From NCBI GenBank assembly GCA_018883545.1, contig JAHLEH010000001.1:1087394-1151393 (forward strand): a stretch of 64,000 nucleotides of DNA, read 5' to 3'. The notes beneath the pieces were generated by a model. That model searched no databases. It was given only the letters and a program-made list of their open reading frames with translations, and was not told where the DNA came from. This DNA comes from Marixanthotalea marina (GTDB lineage Bacteria > Bacteroidota > Bacteroidia > Flavobacteriales > Flavobacteriaceae). How positions within the stretch are numbered: position 1 is the stretch's first letter; each line of letters opens with the position of its first letter. Both the position numbers and the translations under genes were made by a program. Shown piece after piece: positions 35,440 to 45,135 of this stretch.

Positions 35440-37005
35440 CTATTTCATTTTAGAAATTTCTTCACTAATATGGAAATAGTCAAAATCTACATAGCCACCA
35501 ACATGTTTGGTAGCATAGTTGAATAAACCATAGCGGTAACCCATGAAGTGGGGCAGGGTGTAAGGCATGTTGATGGTTTCGCCAATAGGAGTCCAAGATA
35601 ATCCATCAAGACTGTAAAAGAAATGAGCTTTGTCAGTTTTATCCCTAAAATCACATTCTGCTTTAAAATATACTTTGTTTTGGTTTAGAGGTACGGTTGC
35701 AAGTTCTTTTGGACCTTCACCAGCAGCGCTCACCATTACTATTTTTTTATTGCCATTGTCGTTTTTCACACCCACTAAGCCAAATTCTTTTTGTAATAGG
35801 CACAAGCCTGCAAAGTCGCCGTCTTTCATGTTTGAAACATCCAACATTGTAGAACCCGTGCTTACAGGACCAATGGTTCTCTGTGTTAATGTGTTTTTGG
35901 CTTGTACAAAAGCGGTGTCGATTCTCCCAGTTTTTAACCTCAAATAACCCTTACGTTCTCTAACTGACCATAATGAATTATCTGGATTGTGGTTCCATTG
36001 CCAAACTAGGGATAGGTCTTCATCGTTTTCTTTTCTATCAAAATCATCTGAATTAACAATGCCAGGAATCAAACTTTTGTTGGGAGGTAAATCCAAATAT
36101 TGTGGTACTTTGCCGTCTTCACCTAGAATAGGCCAGCCATCTTCCCATTTCACTGGAACTATGTATGGGATGCGCCCAACACCACCATAATCTCTAAACA
36201 AATAAGAGAACCAACGACCATCTGGCGTATCAATCAAACCACCTTGGGCAACACCTAAATCTTGGAGGCCCAGACGACCTTCCCAAGGGCCATTGATGTT
36301 ATCGGCTCTGTGAATCACAACAGTACGCATACCGCCTCTAGGCCAGGTAATGTTAAACAAATAATATTTACCATTTACTTTAAAAAGCTGAGAACCTTCA
36401 GCACCCAACATGATATTATCTCCAGCAGGCGCACTGGCATTTTCAATAAGAACTCTTTGAGTGTTTTCCTTAACGCCTGTTAAATCTTCTTTTAGTTCAA
36501 CAATATTAAGTTTACCTGCAGCCCAAATCATATACACTTTACCATCATCATCAAAAAAGATGGTGTTATCATGGTAAGAAGGTTCAAATTCTATTTTTTG
36601 CCAAGGTTCCTTTTCTGGATTTTTGGTGGAAAAAATATAGGTTTTTCCAGTAGTTGCAGAAAATGTGCTTACGTAAAATGTATCGTTGTGATAACGTATG
36701 CAACTGGCCCACGAACCACGGCCATACATGTTTTTACCATTTTCCAAATCAAGCACATCACCTTTGCCAAGAGTCTCATAGCAATAACTTATAATTTCCC
36801 AATTCACCAAATCCTTAGATTTCATGATGGGTACGCCAGGATTTACATGCATGGTGGTGCTACTCATGTAATACGTATCGCCCACACGAACCATGGAGGC
36901 ATCAGGCACATCGGCAAATATGATAGGATTGTGGGCTTTGTTTGTTTGCGCATTTATTGAATGTACAATTAGGCACAGGGATAGAAATTTGATAATTTTT
37001 TTCAT
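35440..37005 (-). CDS. GH43 beta-xylosidase/arabinofuranosidase with C-terminal beta-sandwich
   Basis: This 521-residue protein has a signal peptide (ends near HSINAQ), a GH43 propeller and a C-terminal jelly-roll (~325-521). Recognisable stretches are FADVPDASMVRVGDTYYM (base Asp), SYHDNTIFFDDDGKVYMIW and the acid Glu in LGAEGSQLFK. This pattern is typical of exo-acting GH43 enzymes that take xylose or arabinose off short oligosaccharides. It is followed by the GH3 remnant and preceded by another GH43 gene 34 bases away. The exact subfamily is not assigned. Confidence 0.9.
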   Translation of the reverse strand: MKKIIKFLSLCLIVHSINAQTNKAHNPIIFADVPDASMVRVGDTYYMSSTTMHVNPGVPIMKSKDLVNWEIISYCYETLGKGDVLDLENGKNMYGRGSWASCIRYHNDTFYVSTFSATTGKTYIFSTKNPEKEPWQKIEFEPSYHDNTIFFDDDGKVYMIWAAGKLNIVELKEDLTGVKENTQRVLIENASAPAGDNIMLGAEGSQLFKVNGKYYLFNITWPRGGMRTVVIHRADNINGPWEGRLGLQDLGVAQGGLIDTPDGRWFSYLFRDYGGVGRIPYIVPVKWEDGWPILGEDGKVPQYLDLPPNKSLIPGIVNSDDFDRKENDEDLSLVWQWNHNPDNSLWSVRERKGYLRLKTGRIDTAFVQAKNTLTQRTIGPVSTGSTMLDVSNMKDGDFAGLCLLQKEFGLVGVKNDNGNKKIVMVSAAGEGPKELATVPLNQNKVYFKAECDFRDKTDKAHFFYSLDGLSWTPIGETINMPYTLPHFMGYRYGLFNYATKHVGGYVDFDYFHISEEISKMK

Positions 37006-37039
37006 TTAGTATTTTGATTTTTGAATTTTATGGTGAGTT

Positions 37040-37996
37040 TTAATTTACAGGTTTTACCCCTTCTTTTGTTTCCTCTATTTTTTTTATGGTTCCATCATCG
37101 TTGTAAAATAAATAATCTACACAAACAGACCTACGATAGCCACCGCCAGTTGGTAAAGTTCCATTGTGATAAAAGAAATAGCTTTTTCCTTTAAAATCGA
37201 TAATTCCTGGGTGAGTTGTGAAACTATTTTCAACAGGATCTTGAATAACACCTCTGTATGTCCAAGGTCCCTCAATGGAAGTAGCGGTAGAATATTCGAT
37301 GGTTTCAGGCATATTTGCTGCATAAACTAAGTAATATGTGCCATTGCGTTTGTATATCCAAGGGGCTTCGGTAAAGTTTTTTGGTTTAAAAGTTTTTATT
37401 TCTCCGTCCAACTCAATCATATTGTCTTTGAGTTTGGCATATTTGCAACTTCCATTTCCCCAAAAAATATATGCCTGACCATCATCATCTACAAACACAG
37501 TTGGGTCTAAATCATCCCAAGAATGTTTCATGTCGGTAGTCATTTCGTTAGTAATAAGGGCTTTACCAATAGCATCCTTAAAAGGACCTGTTGGACTGTC
37601 ACTAACAGCCACACCAATGGCCACTCCTCCTTTGCTTATATCATCATTTTTGTGAAATAATGAAACGTAGAAATAAAATTTGCCATTGCGTTCAAAACAT
37701 TGAGCAGCAAAGGCTCCGCCGGAAGACCAACTAAAAACATCTGTTGACAGACAAGCGCCGTGGTCTTCCCAATTAACCATGTTTTTTGTGGAGAATACAT
37801 GCCAATCAGGCATTTTATAAGAATCAACACCTACAGCAGCTGTATCATGGCCTGTATATAAATATACAGTTTCATCATGTACCAATGGAGCAGGATCTGC
37901 AGTAAAAATATGTTTGATTATTGGATTTTGGGCATTACTATTTCCTAATGAAACTAATAATGCAAAAACAGTTATGTATAAGTTAAGGGTTTTCAT
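37040..37996 (-). CDS. GH43 glycosidase, single domain
   Basis: This 318-residue protein has a signal peptide (ends near GNSNAQ) and only the GH43 propeller. The acidic residues are in FTADPAPLVH (base), DLDPTVFVDDD (modulator) and FTEAPWIYKR (acid). It is close in style to the catalytic domain of the CBM6-bearing GH43 in this operon (both have the TADPAP and [20 protein letters not shown] patterns) but lacks the CBM6. Arabinofuranosidase or xylosidase activity is expected. The stop lies 34 bases before the next gene, and GH51 ends 3 bases before its start. Confidence 0.9.
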   Translation of the reverse strand: MKTLNLYITVFALLVSLGNSNAQNPIIKHIFTADPAPLVHDETVYLYTGHDTAAVGVDSYKMPDWHVFSTKNMVNWEDHGACLSTDVFSWSSGGAFAAQCFERNGKFYFYVSLFHKNDDISKGGVAIGVAVSDSPTGPFKDAIGKALITNEMTTDMKHSWDDLDPTVFVDDDGQAYIFWGNGSCKYAKLKDNMIELDGEIKTFKPKNFTEAPWIYKRNGTYYLVYAANMPETIEYSTATSIEGPWTYRGVIQDPVENSFTTHPGIIDFKGKSYFFYHNGTLPTGGGYRRSVCVDYLFYNDDGTIKKIEETKEGVKPVN

Positions 37997-37999
37997 TAA

Positions 38000-39973
38000 T
38001 TAAGGTTTTTGCTTTATTCTAATTACAGTCAATGATGTAGGCGGAGCCTGATAAGTAAAGGATTTTCCTATCTCAATTTTTGATTCGATAGGTTTAATGG
38101 TATCTGGATTTTCTAAAGTATTTTCTGCTTCTGCATTTCCTGTTAATACTATTTGTTTAGCATCTAATGGCAGATTTTTGAATTTATTAAGGTTTACCTT
38201 CATTTGTTTAAATTCGGTACTAGTATTAACCATTTTCAATATGATATCTCCTGTTTTGCTATCTTTTAAGCACGAAGCACTAAGTGTTGTGTCTTTACCT
38301 GTTGCTATAATGTTTTTATAATATATGTCGCCATAATTGGTGCTGAACATTTTTTGAACATGGTAGTTTGGTGTTAAACAATAGGTTTTATTGTCAAAAA
38401 AAATCATATCCGTTGTCCATTGGGTATGATCTTTTTTAGCAAGTAACGGCGCATAGGAAGCCATTTTTACAATATCGGCATTACGTTCTAAAGTGGTCAT
38501 ATAGGCTGCTTCAGCAATAGCGTTCTTTAGCTTATTGCCCCATGATGCATATTCACCTAGGTAGACGCCTGGTTTTTTTCTATCATAAGAGTCGTAACGA
38601 TCTAAATTAGAAAGAAACCATTCGGGTTGTTTGTAGTAATGCTCGTCAACTAAAGGAATGTTATTAACATCTGCAATTTCCCAACCTTTTTCAAAATCTT
38701 CACCATCAGAAAACGGACCGGAAGTGCCAATCAAAGAAATTTCAGGATATTTAGCTTTAACGGCAGATACAATCATATTGAAACGCTCTTCAAATTCGGG
38801 CGTCATTTTATCTTCGTTGCCTATACCAATAAATTCAAGATTAAAAGGTTCTGGATGTCCAGCATTGGCTCTTATAGATCCCCATTTAGAATTTATAGGT
38901 CCATTGGCCCATTCAACCAAATCTAAAACATCCTGAATATAGTCTTGCATATCTTCCATTGGTAAGGCTTGTTGTCCTGTACCTCCAACACGCCAAGTTC
39001 CTCCTGAATTTTGACAACTTACTGCTGCTGGTAAAACAGGTAGTGGTATGGCGCCTATATCTTCACAAAACTGAAAATACTCAAAATACCCTAAACCGCC
39101 TGTTTGGTGATAACCCCAAAGATTTTTTTGCTCAATGCGTTGTTCAATAGGGCCTACAGTATTTTTCCAACGGTACATGTTACCCACGCCCTCACCATGA
39201 GTTAGGCAACCGCCCGGAAAGCGTACAAATGAAGGCTTCATATCTGCCAAAAGTTGAGCCAAATCTGCTCTTAATCCATTCTTACGGTTTTTAAATGTGT
39301 TTTGTGGAAATAATGAAACAACATCGATAGCCAATTTGCCTTTAGACGTTGCCAATAGCATAAGAGAAGAGCTGTCACTGTTTACAGAAGGAGTTAGTGT
39401 AGTCGTGTATTTTTTCCAGTCTTTGGTGTTTACTTCAATATTGTTTTCGCCTAATATTTTGCCATTAGAATCTTGTAAACTCACATGGATTGAAATAGGG
39501 TTATTGGATAATTGTTTAGCAAAAATTGTAAAATTATAAGTTTCACCAGCTTTCACAACCATACCATCATAACCAGTATTTTGTATACCTACACCTGGGG
39601 TTCCTTTGTTTTGGGGAATGTCGCTTTCAGGACCAGTAGCTCGTGTACCAATATGTTCTATGTTTAAAACAGCATAATGGGGGTTGTTGGTGTTTATGGG
39701 ATTATTGGTTTCAATATCAAGTTTTCCATAGGAAAAGACCTGTGTTACATAACTCCAAGAGGTTAGCGGATGCCATTCAGGTGTATCGGAAGGTGAATAC
39801 TCAAAAGAACGGTTTTGTACCATTTCGGCGTACAGCCCGCCATCGGCAGCGTAATTAATATCTTCAAAAAACAATCCAAAAAGATATGGACTTATTTTTT
39901 TCCCTTCTTGCGCGTTAAGGTTGCTGTAAAAAGAAGTTAAGAGGCATAGAAGCAATAGTAATCTAAAATTCAT
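38000..39973 (-). CDS. GH51 alpha-L-arabinofuranosidase
   Basis: This 657-residue protein has a signal peptide (ends near NLNAQ), the GH51 opening PYLFGLFFEDINYAADGGLY, a carbohydrate-binding-like insert (~70-215), the catalytic barrel and a C-terminal beta-domain. The acid/base Glu is in FIGIGNEDK and the nucleophile Glu is in YLGEYASWGN. The enzyme releases terminal alpha-L-arabinofuranose from arabinoxylan or arabinan oligosaccharides. It is tightly packed between GH127/146 (14 bases) and GH43 (3 bases). Confidence 0.94.
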   Translation of the reverse strand: MNFRLLLLLCLLTSFYSNLNAQEGKKISPYLFGLFFEDINYAADGGLYAEMVQNRSFEYSPSDTPEWHPLTSWSYVTQVFSYGKLDIETNNPINTNNPHYAVLNIEHIGTRATGPESDIPQNKGTPGVGIQNTGYDGMVVKAGETYNFTIFAKQLSNNPISIHVSLQDSNGKILGENNIEVNTKDWKKYTTTLTPSVNSDSSSLMLLATSKGKLAIDVVSLFPQNTFKNRKNGLRADLAQLLADMKPSFVRFPGGCLTHGEGVGNMYRWKNTVGPIEQRIEQKNLWGYHQTGGLGYFEYFQFCEDIGAIPLPVLPAAVSCQNSGGTWRVGGTGQQALPMEDMQDYIQDVLDLVEWANGPINSKWGSIRANAGHPEPFNLEFIGIGNEDKMTPEFEERFNMIVSAVKAKYPEISLIGTSGPFSDGEDFEKGWEIADVNNIPLVDEHYYKQPEWFLSNLDRYDSYDRKKPGVYLGEYASWGNKLKNAIAEAAYMTTLERNADIVKMASYAPLLAKKDHTQWTTDMIFFDNKTYCLTPNYHVQKMFSTNYGDIYYKNIIATGKDTTLSASCLKDSKTGDIILKMVNTSTEFKQMKVNLNKFKNLPLDAKQIVLTGNAEAENTLENPDTIKPIESKIEIGKSFTYQAPPTSLTVIRIKQKP

Positions 39974-39987
39974 TTTTTAAATAATAA

Positions 39988-42258
39988 TTATTCTTTTATA
40001 ATTCTTAGTTCATAAAATCTTGGGGTTGGCCGTTCGTTGGTTGAGGTTATTTTAACCTTTACAACTTCCTTGTCCGTAACACCTATTTTTATGGTTTTGT
40101 TTTCAGCTGAAATGATTTCAGCAGGTTTATTATTAACGGTAATTTCTACATTGTCCAATTTCAATTCATCCAAAACTGTAATGTCAAGAAATTTACCTTC
40201 TAAGTTATTGTTTGATAACTGGTATGAAATATAAGCTCGCGTATTTCTCCAAAACTTGCCTTCATCATAACCAGAATTACTTTTTTCGCCTTCATAATTA
40301 TGGCCAACCTCCACTTGTTGCTCACCACAACTTACTTTGTCAATAGTAATGGCTTCCAAAGCCAAGGCTTCCATTTCTTGTTGTTTGAGTAATTCTTGTT
40401 TTTCAATGTATTCCTGAGGGCTATAGGTTTGAAAGTACATTTGGTAACGGGCATCATGTACTTCAAAAAAGGGTTGTAGTTCTAAGGAATCTAGACGAAA
40501 TCGAAGATTACCAATCTCTTTTGCTTTAGAAAGATAACTGTCCTTATCACCAACCAAAGCATAAGCTTCATCTAAAGGAATCATTTTGCCATGAGCGGCA
40601 TGTCCCATCCGGCTATCGTCAGCAAACAAACCATCTAAATCTTCAGTAGATGTTTTTGCAGCCAAAACAATGGGGCCATTAACGTAAGCCACCCAATTAG
40701 AGTCATCTGGTAAATTTTCTAAACGTGTTGAAGTTTTAAATCTTACCAATATTTTGTCGCCCGATTTCCAGGTTCTACTGATGGTAGCGTAGCTGGATGA
40801 TTTTGCTTGTATATTTTGAACTTTTCCGTTGACTAAAACTTCGAAATATCCAGCCCATTTTGGTTGACGAATGTTTATGGCAAATGCTTTTTTCTTTTTG
40901 AGATTTAAAACTATTTCAGATTGATCTTCGTAAGGAAATTTAGTGTTTTGTGTAAGTTGAATACCTTTTTCTTCCCAATTTAAAGTGGAAGGAATGAATA
41001 GATTCATAAACACATCATTTTCATTATGGCTATAAATCAATTCACCATATTTTGTGTGATTTTCCAGCCCCGAACCAACACAACACCACATACTGGTACT
41101 TGGTTGGGAATACACCCTATAGTGATTAGGGCGAATAGGCGTAAAATAAACGAAACCACCTTTTTCGGGATGTTGGGTTGAAAGAATATGGTTGTAAAGC
41201 GTTCTTTCATAAAAATCTAAATAACTCACATCATTATTGTTAAAATACAATTCTTTAGTAAGGCGAAGCATATTATAAGAGTTGCAAGATTCTGGCCCTT
41301 GGTTGGATTTTACCATACTGCTAAAATCGTCAACAGGGTTAAAATGTTCCGCAACGCTATTACCGCCAAAAGCGACGCTTCTGGTGTCTACTATATTGTG
41401 CCAAAATAATTTAACGGCTTCATTCCAATCTTTGTTATCTGTTAATTCAGCTACTTTTTCGTATCCAATTACCTTTGGAATTTGTGTGTTGGCATGCATC
41501 CCCGTTAGTTTGTCTTCTTTATTTAAAAGTGGTTCGAAGAAATTTTTATGGGTGAGTTTTTTTGCTGTTTGAAGATAGATGTCTTTGCCTGTTAGAGTAT
41601 AGAGGTCAGCAAAAGATTCTGCGATACCACCATGTTCCGTTCTTAAAATACTTTGGATTTGTTCGTCAGACAGCGGAGCTATCAACTCAACAAACCAATC
41701 ACCTAATTTCACAAGTATATTTTTTGCTTGCTCGCTACCTGTATAATAATAAGCGTCATACAGCCCAGCAAATAATTTATGGATATTGTATAACGGAACC
41801 CAAGTATTATTCAGTCCAAATCCGCTACCATCAATATCACCTTTATGGATGCGTTCCCAAAATATTTTACCTTGCGGAATACCACCAACATAGCCATTAC
41901 CATTTTTGTTTTGGCAGCGTTCCAATTCTGAAAGCATATAATCCAACCGTGATTTAAGCTCAGGTTCATCAGTTGATGCATAAAGCATGGCTAACGCAGA
42001 TAAATAATGTCCGGCAATATGTCCATCCAAACCTATGCTTTCCCAGTTGCCGTAACGGTCTTGTTTTGTTGGAAATCCAGCATCTATTAAATAGGGAGCA
42101 AGAAGCCTGTCTGGTTCTAATTCCAAAATATATTGCATATCAACATCCTGTGCATTTTTGAATGGCCCTTCTGTTATACGTACTTCTTGTAATGTGAAAG
42201 GTTGCATTTGTGCTAATGCACTGTATGATATAAAGAATGCAAATAAGATTTTTTTCAT
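39988..42258 (-). CDS. GH127/GH146-type beta-L-arabinofuranosidase
   Basis: This 756-residue protein has a short signal peptide (ends near SALAQ), an alpha/alpha-barrel of the DUF1680 type and C-terminal beta-domains. The zinc/cysteine site of the family is visible as GPESCNSYNML and MWCCVGSGLENHTKYGELIY, where a Cys serves as nucleophile with a Zn-bound Cys/Glu cluster. The family hydrolyses beta-L-arabinofuranosides. In xylan loci such a residue could cap arabinose side chains (inference). GH127 and GH146 cannot be separated here. It is the second gene of the operon, 16 bases after GH95. Confidence 0.88.
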   Translation of the reverse strand: MKKILFAFFISYSALAQMQPFTLQEVRITEGPFKNAQDVDMQYILELEPDRLLAPYLIDAGFPTKQDRYGNWESIGLDGHIAGHYLSALAMLYASTDEPELKSRLDYMLSELERCQNKNGNGYVGGIPQGKIFWERIHKGDIDGSGFGLNNTWVPLYNIHKLFAGLYDAYYYTGSEQAKNILVKLGDWFVELIAPLSDEQIQSILRTEHGGIAESFADLYTLTGKDIYLQTAKKLTHKNFFEPLLNKEDKLTGMHANTQIPKVIGYEKVAELTDNKDWNEAVKLFWHNIVDTRSVAFGGNSVAEHFNPVDDFSSMVKSNQGPESCNSYNMLRLTKELYFNNNDVSYLDFYERTLYNHILSTQHPEKGGFVYFTPIRPNHYRVYSQPSTSMWCCVGSGLENHTKYGELIYSHNENDVFMNLFIPSTLNWEEKGIQLTQNTKFPYEDQSEIVLNLKKKKAFAINIRQPKWAGYFEVLVNGKVQNIQAKSSSYATISRTWKSGDKILVRFKTSTRLENLPDDSNWVAYVNGPIVLAAKTSTEDLDGLFADDSRMGHAAHGKMIPLDEAYALVGDKDSYLSKAKEIGNLRFRLDSLELQPFFEVHDARYQMYFQTYSPQEYIEKQELLKQQEMEALALEAITIDKVSCGEQQVEVGHNYEGEKSNSGYDEGKFWRNTRAYISYQLSNNNLEGKFLDITVLDELKLDNVEITVNNKPAEIISAENKTIKIGVTDKEVVKVKITSTNERPTPRFYELRIIKE

Positions 42259-42274
42259 TGTTTTTATTGTAAGT

Positions 42275-44740
42275 TTATTTCATTTCAAACGTATATGATT
42301 CCCCTTTTTTAGTTGGTAAATCGTATAGGTATGTGGTTTTTAATTCTAAAGGCTCAATAGTTGCCGCTTCCGAAATAACGGGGGCTTTAATATCTTGAAC
42401 CATAAAAAAGGCATTCGGGTTTTCATCTGATGCTTTTTTTAGTTTTTTACCTGATTTTGATTTTATTTCGTTTGGTGTTCTTAAGCGTAAGTTTCCGCCT
42501 AGGTTTGATTTTATTTCAACAGAAACCAATTTGCTGTTTTCCCAAACCATATTTACAATTTCAAAGCCACCTCTGGTAAGCAAACCGCTTACAGTACCTT
42601 TATCAAAATTATCAGGAAGTGCAGGTAGCAAATGAACAGCCCCATCAGAACTTTGCATAAGCATTTCGGTAATACCAGAAGTACAGCCAAAGTTGCCATC
42701 TATTTGAAAAGGAGGATGTGCATCAAATAAGTTGTTGTAAGTACCGCCGCCACCACGAACAGTTCCTAACGGCATTAATTGATTTTGAATAAGTTTATAG
42801 GCATGATTACCATCTTGCATTTTAGCCCACCAATTGACTTTCCAACCCATGCTCCAGCCTGTAGAAACATCGCCTCTGTGAATAAGTGTGTTTTTGGCAG
42901 CAGCAAATAATTTTGGATTACTATAGGGTGAAATTTGGTTTGATGGGTATAAACCATAAAGATGCGAAATATGTCTGTGTTTATCTTCAGGACTATCTAC
43001 ATCATCCAGCCATTCCTGTAATTGGTTATGTTTTCCAATATGCATTGGGGGAAGTCTTTTTTTCAAGGACTCCAGTTTTTCTGAAAATTCTTTGTCCATA
43101 CCCAAAACCTTGGCAGCTTGTATGGTATTACTAAAAACATCGAAAACAATTTGGTTATCCATGGTGGAACCCGCTGTAATTGAAGCGCCTTGATGTTCTT
43201 CAGGTGCATTCTCTGGGGAGTTCCCTGGCGCTACAACCAACCATTTGTATTTTGGATGTTCAACTAAAAAACCCGCGTAAAACTGTGCCGCACCTTTAAT
43301 GGCTGGATAAACTGATTTTAGATAAGCTTCATCTCCAGTATACAGATAATGTTCCCATAAATGCTGACTTAACCAGCCACCACCGCCGTTCCATATACCC
43401 CAGAATGAACCATCAATAGGGCCAGTAATACGCCATATATCGGTATTATGATGTGCTAACCACCCATCGGCACCATACATTACTTTGGCTGTTTCTTTAC
43501 CAGTTTCAGAAAGTTCCATAATCAATTTTAATAAAGGCTCATGCATTTCAGAAAGGTTGGTTTTTTCTGCTGGCCAATAATTCATTTCGGTATTGATATT
43601 AATGGTGTACTTACTGTCCCAAGCTGGTTTCATACGACCATTCCAAATACCTTGAAGGTTTGCCGGTTGGCCACCAGGTTGCGATGAAGAAATTAAAAGA
43701 TACCTTCCGAATTGATAATAAAGTGAAACAAAAGAAGGGTCTTCGGTATTTCTAAAGTTATCAAGCCTTTTATCTGTAGGTAGTTTGCTGGCTTCTGTTT
43801 TACCCAAATCGAGTTTCACGCGGTTGAAATACTTTTGGTATTCAGCAATGTGGGCAGCTTTCATAGCTTCGTAATCTTTCCCAAAAGCTTTACTCAAATA
43901 ATTTTTTGCACGCTCGTTTTCATCACCGCTTATATCATCGTAACTATTAAAATTAGAAGCTATTGAAATAAATATTAAAACACTGTTGGCATTTTTGATA
44001 GAAAGGGAATTTTCTTCTACATCAATATTTCCACCATCTAATTTTATTTTTGCAAGGGCATTGAATTCAACTTTGCCTTCAACACCTTCATGGTCGCTTG
44101 TAGTACCCCAAAGTGATATTTCGTTATTGCCATTAATTTTGAATTCCTTTTTTTCGTGTTGTGAAGTGAAAGAAGCATCAAAAGAAAGTCTATTGGGTTT
44201 GTTTGCTGATAGTTTAATAACCATAACCCTGTCTGGGAACGATGTAAAGGCTTCCCTGGTATATTCTACACCATTTACTGTATAAGAGGTTTTGGTTGTA
44301 GCCTTTTCTATGTCCAGTTCGCGATAGTAATTTGAATAGTTGTCATGCCCGGTAAAAGTCAATTCCAAATTCCCAACGGGTTGGAACATTTGTCCGTGCG
44401 ATTTTTTTGTGATTATTTTTTCGTTTGCAAGATTTTCAGCTGCTTTATATTCACCTTCAAAAATAAGTCTTCTAACTTCAGGAAGAGCCTCTAGGGCATT
44501 GGGGTTATCATTTCTATTAGGGCTTCCACTCCAAACGGTGTGTTCATTAAGTTGAAAAATTTCTTTTTCCACATTGCCATACACCATGGCGGCCTGAAAG
44601 CCATTTCCAATTGGAAGGGCGTTTTCCCAAACGTCTCCAGAAGGGGTGTTATACCAAAGTTTTAAGGGTTCAGAACTTTGTGCAATTATTAAGGTTTGAA
44701 TTGCTAGAAATAGTAAAAAGGCAATTAATTTTTGTCTCAC
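42275..44740 (-). CDS. GH95 alpha-L-fucosidase / alpha-L-galactosidase family
   Basis: This 821-residue protein has a signal peptide (ends near TLIIAQ), the N-terminal beta-domain (LKLWYNTPSGDVWENALPIG, FQLNEHTVWSGSP), the (alpha/alpha)6 catalytic domain (QPGGQPANLQGIWN, NINTEMNYWPAE, GNSPENAPE) and a C-terminal beta-domain (QIDGNFGCTSGITEM). GH95 covers alpha-1,2-L-fucosidases and alpha-L-galactosidases, and the latter are known from enzymes acting on complex heteroxylans. Residues deciding between the two cannot be judged by eye. It is the first gene of the long minus-strand operon and has a phased repeat array just upstream. Confidence 0.92.
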   Translation of the reverse strand: MRQKLIAFLLFLAIQTLIIAQSSEPLKLWYNTPSGDVWENALPIGNGFQAAMVYGNVEKEIFQLNEHTVWSGSPNRNDNPNALEALPEVRRLIFEGEYKAAENLANEKIITKKSHGQMFQPVGNLELTFTGHDNYSNYYRELDIEKATTKTSYTVNGVEYTREAFTSFPDRVMVIKLSANKPNRLSFDASFTSQHEKKEFKINGNNEISLWGTTSDHEGVEGKVEFNALAKIKLDGGNIDVEENSLSIKNANSVLIFISIASNFNSYDDISGDENERAKNYLSKAFGKDYEAMKAAHIAEYQKYFNRVKLDLGKTEASKLPTDKRLDNFRNTEDPSFVSLYYQFGRYLLISSSQPGGQPANLQGIWNGRMKPAWDSKYTININTEMNYWPAEKTNLSEMHEPLLKLIMELSETGKETAKVMYGADGWLAHHNTDIWRITGPIDGSFWGIWNGGGGWLSQHLWEHYLYTGDEAYLKSVYPAIKGAAQFYAGFLVEHPKYKWLVVAPGNSPENAPEEHQGASITAGSTMDNQIVFDVFSNTIQAAKVLGMDKEFSEKLESLKKRLPPMHIGKHNQLQEWLDDVDSPEDKHRHISHLYGLYPSNQISPYSNPKLFAAAKNTLIHRGDVSTGWSMGWKVNWWAKMQDGNHAYKLIQNQLMPLGTVRGGGGTYNNLFDAHPPFQIDGNFGCTSGITEMLMQSSDGAVHLLPALPDNFDKGTVSGLLTRGGFEIVNMVWENSKLVSVEIKSNLGGNLRLRTPNEIKSKSGKKLKKASDENPNAFFMVQDIKAPVISEAATIEPLELKTTYLYDLPTKKGESYTFEMK

Positions 44741-44800
44741 TTTAGTTGTATTTAAGTATAAATTAGTTGGGTTTAAATTGAAATAATAAATATACTATAT

Positions 44801-44850
44801 AAAAGTGTATTTTTTACACTTTTAAGTGTAAAAAATCATTTTTTCAGTGT
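44801..44850. promoter_or_regulatory. Helically phased GTGT/ACAC half-site array upstream of GH95
   Basis: The stretch holds AAAAGTGTA paired with TACACTTTT, and TTTTTACACTT paired with AAGTGTAAAAA, overlapping in one central arm. Half-sites start at 44805, 44816, 44826 and 44847, i.e. 11, 10 and 21 bases apart, all on one face of the helix. A TATATTTA box close to the -7 consensus lies nearer the gene on the minus strand. An activator site for the GH95 operon is the inferred role. Confidence 0.5.
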
Positions 44851-44880
44851 TAAAATTTGCTGGGAATTATGATGACAAGC

Positions 44881-44917
44881 AAAAAACCCTGCAAAAGTTT
44901 ATTTGCAGGGTTTTTTT
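44881..44917 (-). terminator. Terminator of tRNA-Lys
   Basis: The stem is CCCTGCAAA/TTTGCAGGG with A- and T-runs on both sides. It lies about 20 bases beyond the 3' end of the tRNA gene, so it isolates the tRNA transcript from the GH95 operon. Confidence 0.85.
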
Positions 44918-44937
44918 AATGTTGAAAGTTAAATAAG

Positions 44938-45010
44938 TGACCGGGCTGGGGCTCGAACCCAGGACCCTCTCCTTAAAAGGGAGATGCTCTACCAACTGAG
45001 CTACCAGGTC
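44938..45010 (-). tRNA. tRNA-Lys (anticodon TTT)
   Basis: The 73-base gene folds as a full cloverleaf: acceptor GACCTGG, D-arm GCTC/GAGC, anticodon stem TCTCC/GGAGA around loop CTTTTAA, 5-base variable loop and T-arm CTGGG-TTCGAGC-CCCAG. The discriminator is A and CCA is not encoded. Acceptor pair 5-68 is a T-C mismatch, which is odd. It reads leftward and ends at the hairpin just downstream. Confidence 0.95.
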
Positions 45011-45135
45011 TGCCTCTCTAATGAGGGTGCAAATATAAAATGTTTAATTAATAAAACAATGCTTTTTTTGTAGAAATTTTTGTTTTTTTGCCTGACGAAT
45101 ATCTATCTTTTTAAGAATCAATAAAAAGCGAAAAA

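Noticed and set aside
35127..35453. 108-codon plus-strand frame between the GH43 genes
   Set aside because: It is antisense to the start of GH43-CBM6 and to the GH3 remnant, and its protein has no recognisable content.
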